In this document: positions 4,728 through 5,836 of the stretch, piece by piece
Numbering within the stretch: position 1 is the stretch's first letter
Layout: each line of letters opens with the position of its first letter
Assembly: GCA_021797415.1 (NCBI GenBank)
Contig: JAJZZT010000141.1
Coordinates: 1 to 5,836, forward strand
Source of the DNA: Bacillota bacterium
Lineage (GTDB): Bacteria > Bacillota > Bacilli > Alicyclobacillales > SLC66
Reading direction: 5' to 3'
Length of the DNA stretch: 5,836 nt
Made by a program: the position numbers and the translations under genes
The notes under the pieces: generated by a model
The model's database searches: none
Seen by the model: the letters and a program-made list of their open reading frames with translations, nothing else
Told to the model about the DNA's origin: nothing

Positions 4728-5836
4728 ATGCAAGTGACTGACCGTTATGTGGCTGATGAATTGGAACCGCTTTTCGGCCCGTGGCAAATCGGGGCGGGAC
4801 GGGACCTGCGCCTGGACCGGCCGGTCGTGCTGGTGGCCGCGAAGGATGTTTTCGCGCACAGGGCGCAACTCGACCACTGGCTGGGAAAAAGAGCGCCCGT
4901 ATCTCATCCGTACGTGGCGCCGTTGCTTGACTGCGCCGAAGGAAAAGAGTGGTTCGCGTGCGTGTTCGAGGGCGTCGGCGCGACGCCCGGACTGCCCGAT
5001 CTTCCTCTGAGCAGCTTGTTCCAGGCGTGTCAACGGATCACCGACGGCGCGGAAGAATTGTTGCGCGCGCGGGTGCCGTTCGTTTTCTCCGCGGGACAGA
5101 TTCTGTTTGACCGCGGCGAACCTCGCCTTATCGGGCTGCCCGACTTGACGGGTACCGTTGTGCAGGATGGGGAAAACGTGGGGAGACTCAGCCAGTTTTT
5201 TGCCCATGCGATCGAATGGAAGTTTGTCGCTCCGCGCGACGATGAAATCGCGTCATCCGGCGTGTGGGAGATGGCCATGCGGAAGTTGCGCGGGGAGGGC
5301 GCGCCGAAACCGGTGACCATGATATCCCTGCGAACGATTCTGCAGGCGTTGGCGGTCGAGGCGGACCTGCTCGCGGAACGGAATGTCGCTGCGCCGGGCA
5401 AGGAAGCGGTCGGGATGGAGGAGGACGCAGCGCGCGAGCGCGCGGCAAAGCGCTGGGATTCCGCGGTGAGGCAGGCTGGCCAGAGTGAGCCCGGCCTGTC
5501 TGACGCGACGATTCGCGTGGACCCGGTTACAAGCGGCATGTCCGGGATCAACCGCAGGCCGGCGGATGAGACGGTGCGCATGGAGACGGATGAGAGGCGG
5601 GCGCCGCAGACGGATGAGGGGCGGAAACCGGCGATCGAGCCGCCGACATTCGTGTTGCCTGGCCGGAGCACTGCCCAGACCGCTTCCATTGCGACGGAAG
5701 AGGTCTGGGAGGAGGAGGACATCCAGGAAGAGCCGGACGATCCGAATGAATGGGAGGACGACGACGATCCCCGGAGTGTGAGCGGACGGGCGCTGATTTG
5801 GGGGGTGGGGGCTGTCGTCATGCTCGCGCTGTTTGT
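4728..5836 (+). CDS. Membrane-anchored protein with degenerate kinase domain (putative pseudokinase), 3' partial
   Basis: ATG 4728 follows AGGGGAG (4714-4720) at 7 bases; the frame stays open for 369 codons to the right edge. Residues 1 to about 215 resemble a bacterial Ser/Thr kinase: 'AGRDLRLDRPVVLV' (23-36) mirrors the 'xDxRLxRPVAlK' strand, and 'HPYVAPLLDCAEGKEWFACVFEGVG' region (60-84) mirrors 'HPNIVxLyDxGExxGxxYlVMEyvxG', continued by 'ILFDRGEPRLIGLPD' (125-139) in the NIL...DFG region. Catalytic residues are gone: the VAIK lysine position is Val36, the HRDxK loop reads FVFSAGQ, and DFG is replaced by LPD. Residues 220-323 form a polar linker with three 8-residue repeats (279-302); 324-347 is strongly acidic (16 of 24 Asp/Glu); a membrane helix starts near 355 (ALIWGVGAVVMLALF). 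Inference: a cytoplasmic sensor or scaffold tied to the membrane; an extracellular domain may follow. EssB/YukC of type VII secretion shares this layout but I see no clear sequence match. Confidence 0.6.
   Translation, partial: MQVTDRYVADELEPLFGPWQIGAGRDLRLDRPVVLVAAKDVFAHRAQLDHWLGKRAPVSHPYVAPLLDCAEGKEWFACVFEGVGATPGLPDLPLSSLFQACQRITDGAEELLRARVPFVFSAGQILFDRGEPRLIGLPDLTGTVVQDGENVGRLSQFFAHAIEWKFVAPRDDEIASSGVWEMAMRKLRGEGAPKPVTMISLRTILQALAVEADLLAERNVAAPGKEAVGMEEDAARERAAKRWDSAVRQAGQSEPGLSDATIRVDPVTSGMSGINRRPADETVRMETDERRAPQTDEGRKPAIEPPTFVLPGRSTAQTASIATEEVWEEEDIQEEPDDPNEWEDDDDPRSVSGRALIWGVGAVVMLALF
5562..5633 (+). repeat. Three tandem imperfect 24-bp repeats inside the pseudokinase linker
   Basis: CGGATGAG recurs at 5563, 5587 and 5611, exactly 24 bp apart. 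The encoded units are ADETVRME, TDERRAPQ and TDEGRKPA. The second and third units share 14 of 15 bases over ACGGATGAGAGGCGG (5586-5600) and ACGGATGAGGGGCGG (5610-5624). The array is in frame and probably a length-variable, disordered spacer. Confidence 0.7.

Noticed and set aside
4128..5207. 359-codon minus-strand frame opposite the thioesterase and pseudokinase
   Set aside because: It spans two plus-strand genes with good ribosome sites and shows no family resemblance.
5030..5821. 263-codon Ser-rich minus-strand frame
   Set aside because: Its Ser/Arg richness is the mirror of the Asp/Glu-rich plus-strand frame; no start signal or motif supports it.

Overview
The window reads as chromosome of a GC-rich, low-GC-lineage-type Gram-positive (a Bacilli-like Firmicute; the family Alicyclobacillaceae would fit, but that is inference). 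The reasons are strong purine-rich Shine-Dalgarno sites before most genes, use of a non-ATG start, GC-rich third codon positions, and closest recognisable relatives in Bacillus subtilis (AmiE, YkhA, FolB, MurR/RpiR). No mobile element, CRISPR array, tRNA or rRNA is visible, and genes fill nearly all of the window.

Left block (1-2310, + strand): the C-terminal SIS half of a MurR/RpiR-family regulator, then a class A beta-lactamase-fold serine hydrolase whose start abuts the regulator stop, then a class C-type serine hydrolase that matches AmiE, the N-acetylmuramyl-L-alanine amidase of B. subtilis. This looks like the end of a peptidoglycan (MurNAc-peptide) recycling operon. Both hydrolases lack a visible signal peptide, so they probably act in the cytoplasm, unlike secreted B. 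subtilis AmiE.

Middle (2311-3498, - strand): a PLP-dependent class I/II aminotransferase of the LL-diaminopimelate aminotransferase-like type, convergent with amiE. An 11-bp perfect hairpin lies at the junction. Its best start is a TTG codon behind a canonical AGGAGG.

Right block (3499-5836, + strand): folB (dihydroneopterin aldolase, without folP or folK beside it), a 38-residue single-pass membrane protein, a YkhA-type hotdog acyl-CoA thioesterase, and a long open frame that runs off the right edge. This last gene encodes what looks like a degenerate protein kinase (pseudokinase) followed by a repeat-bearing acidic linker and the start of a membrane helix.

The points most worth following are the membrane-anchored pseudokinase, a 12-base leader motif (CCACATGTCCCC) placed 4 bases upstream of the Shine-Dalgarno site of two different genes on opposite strands, and the paired serine hydrolases next to a MurR-like regulator.
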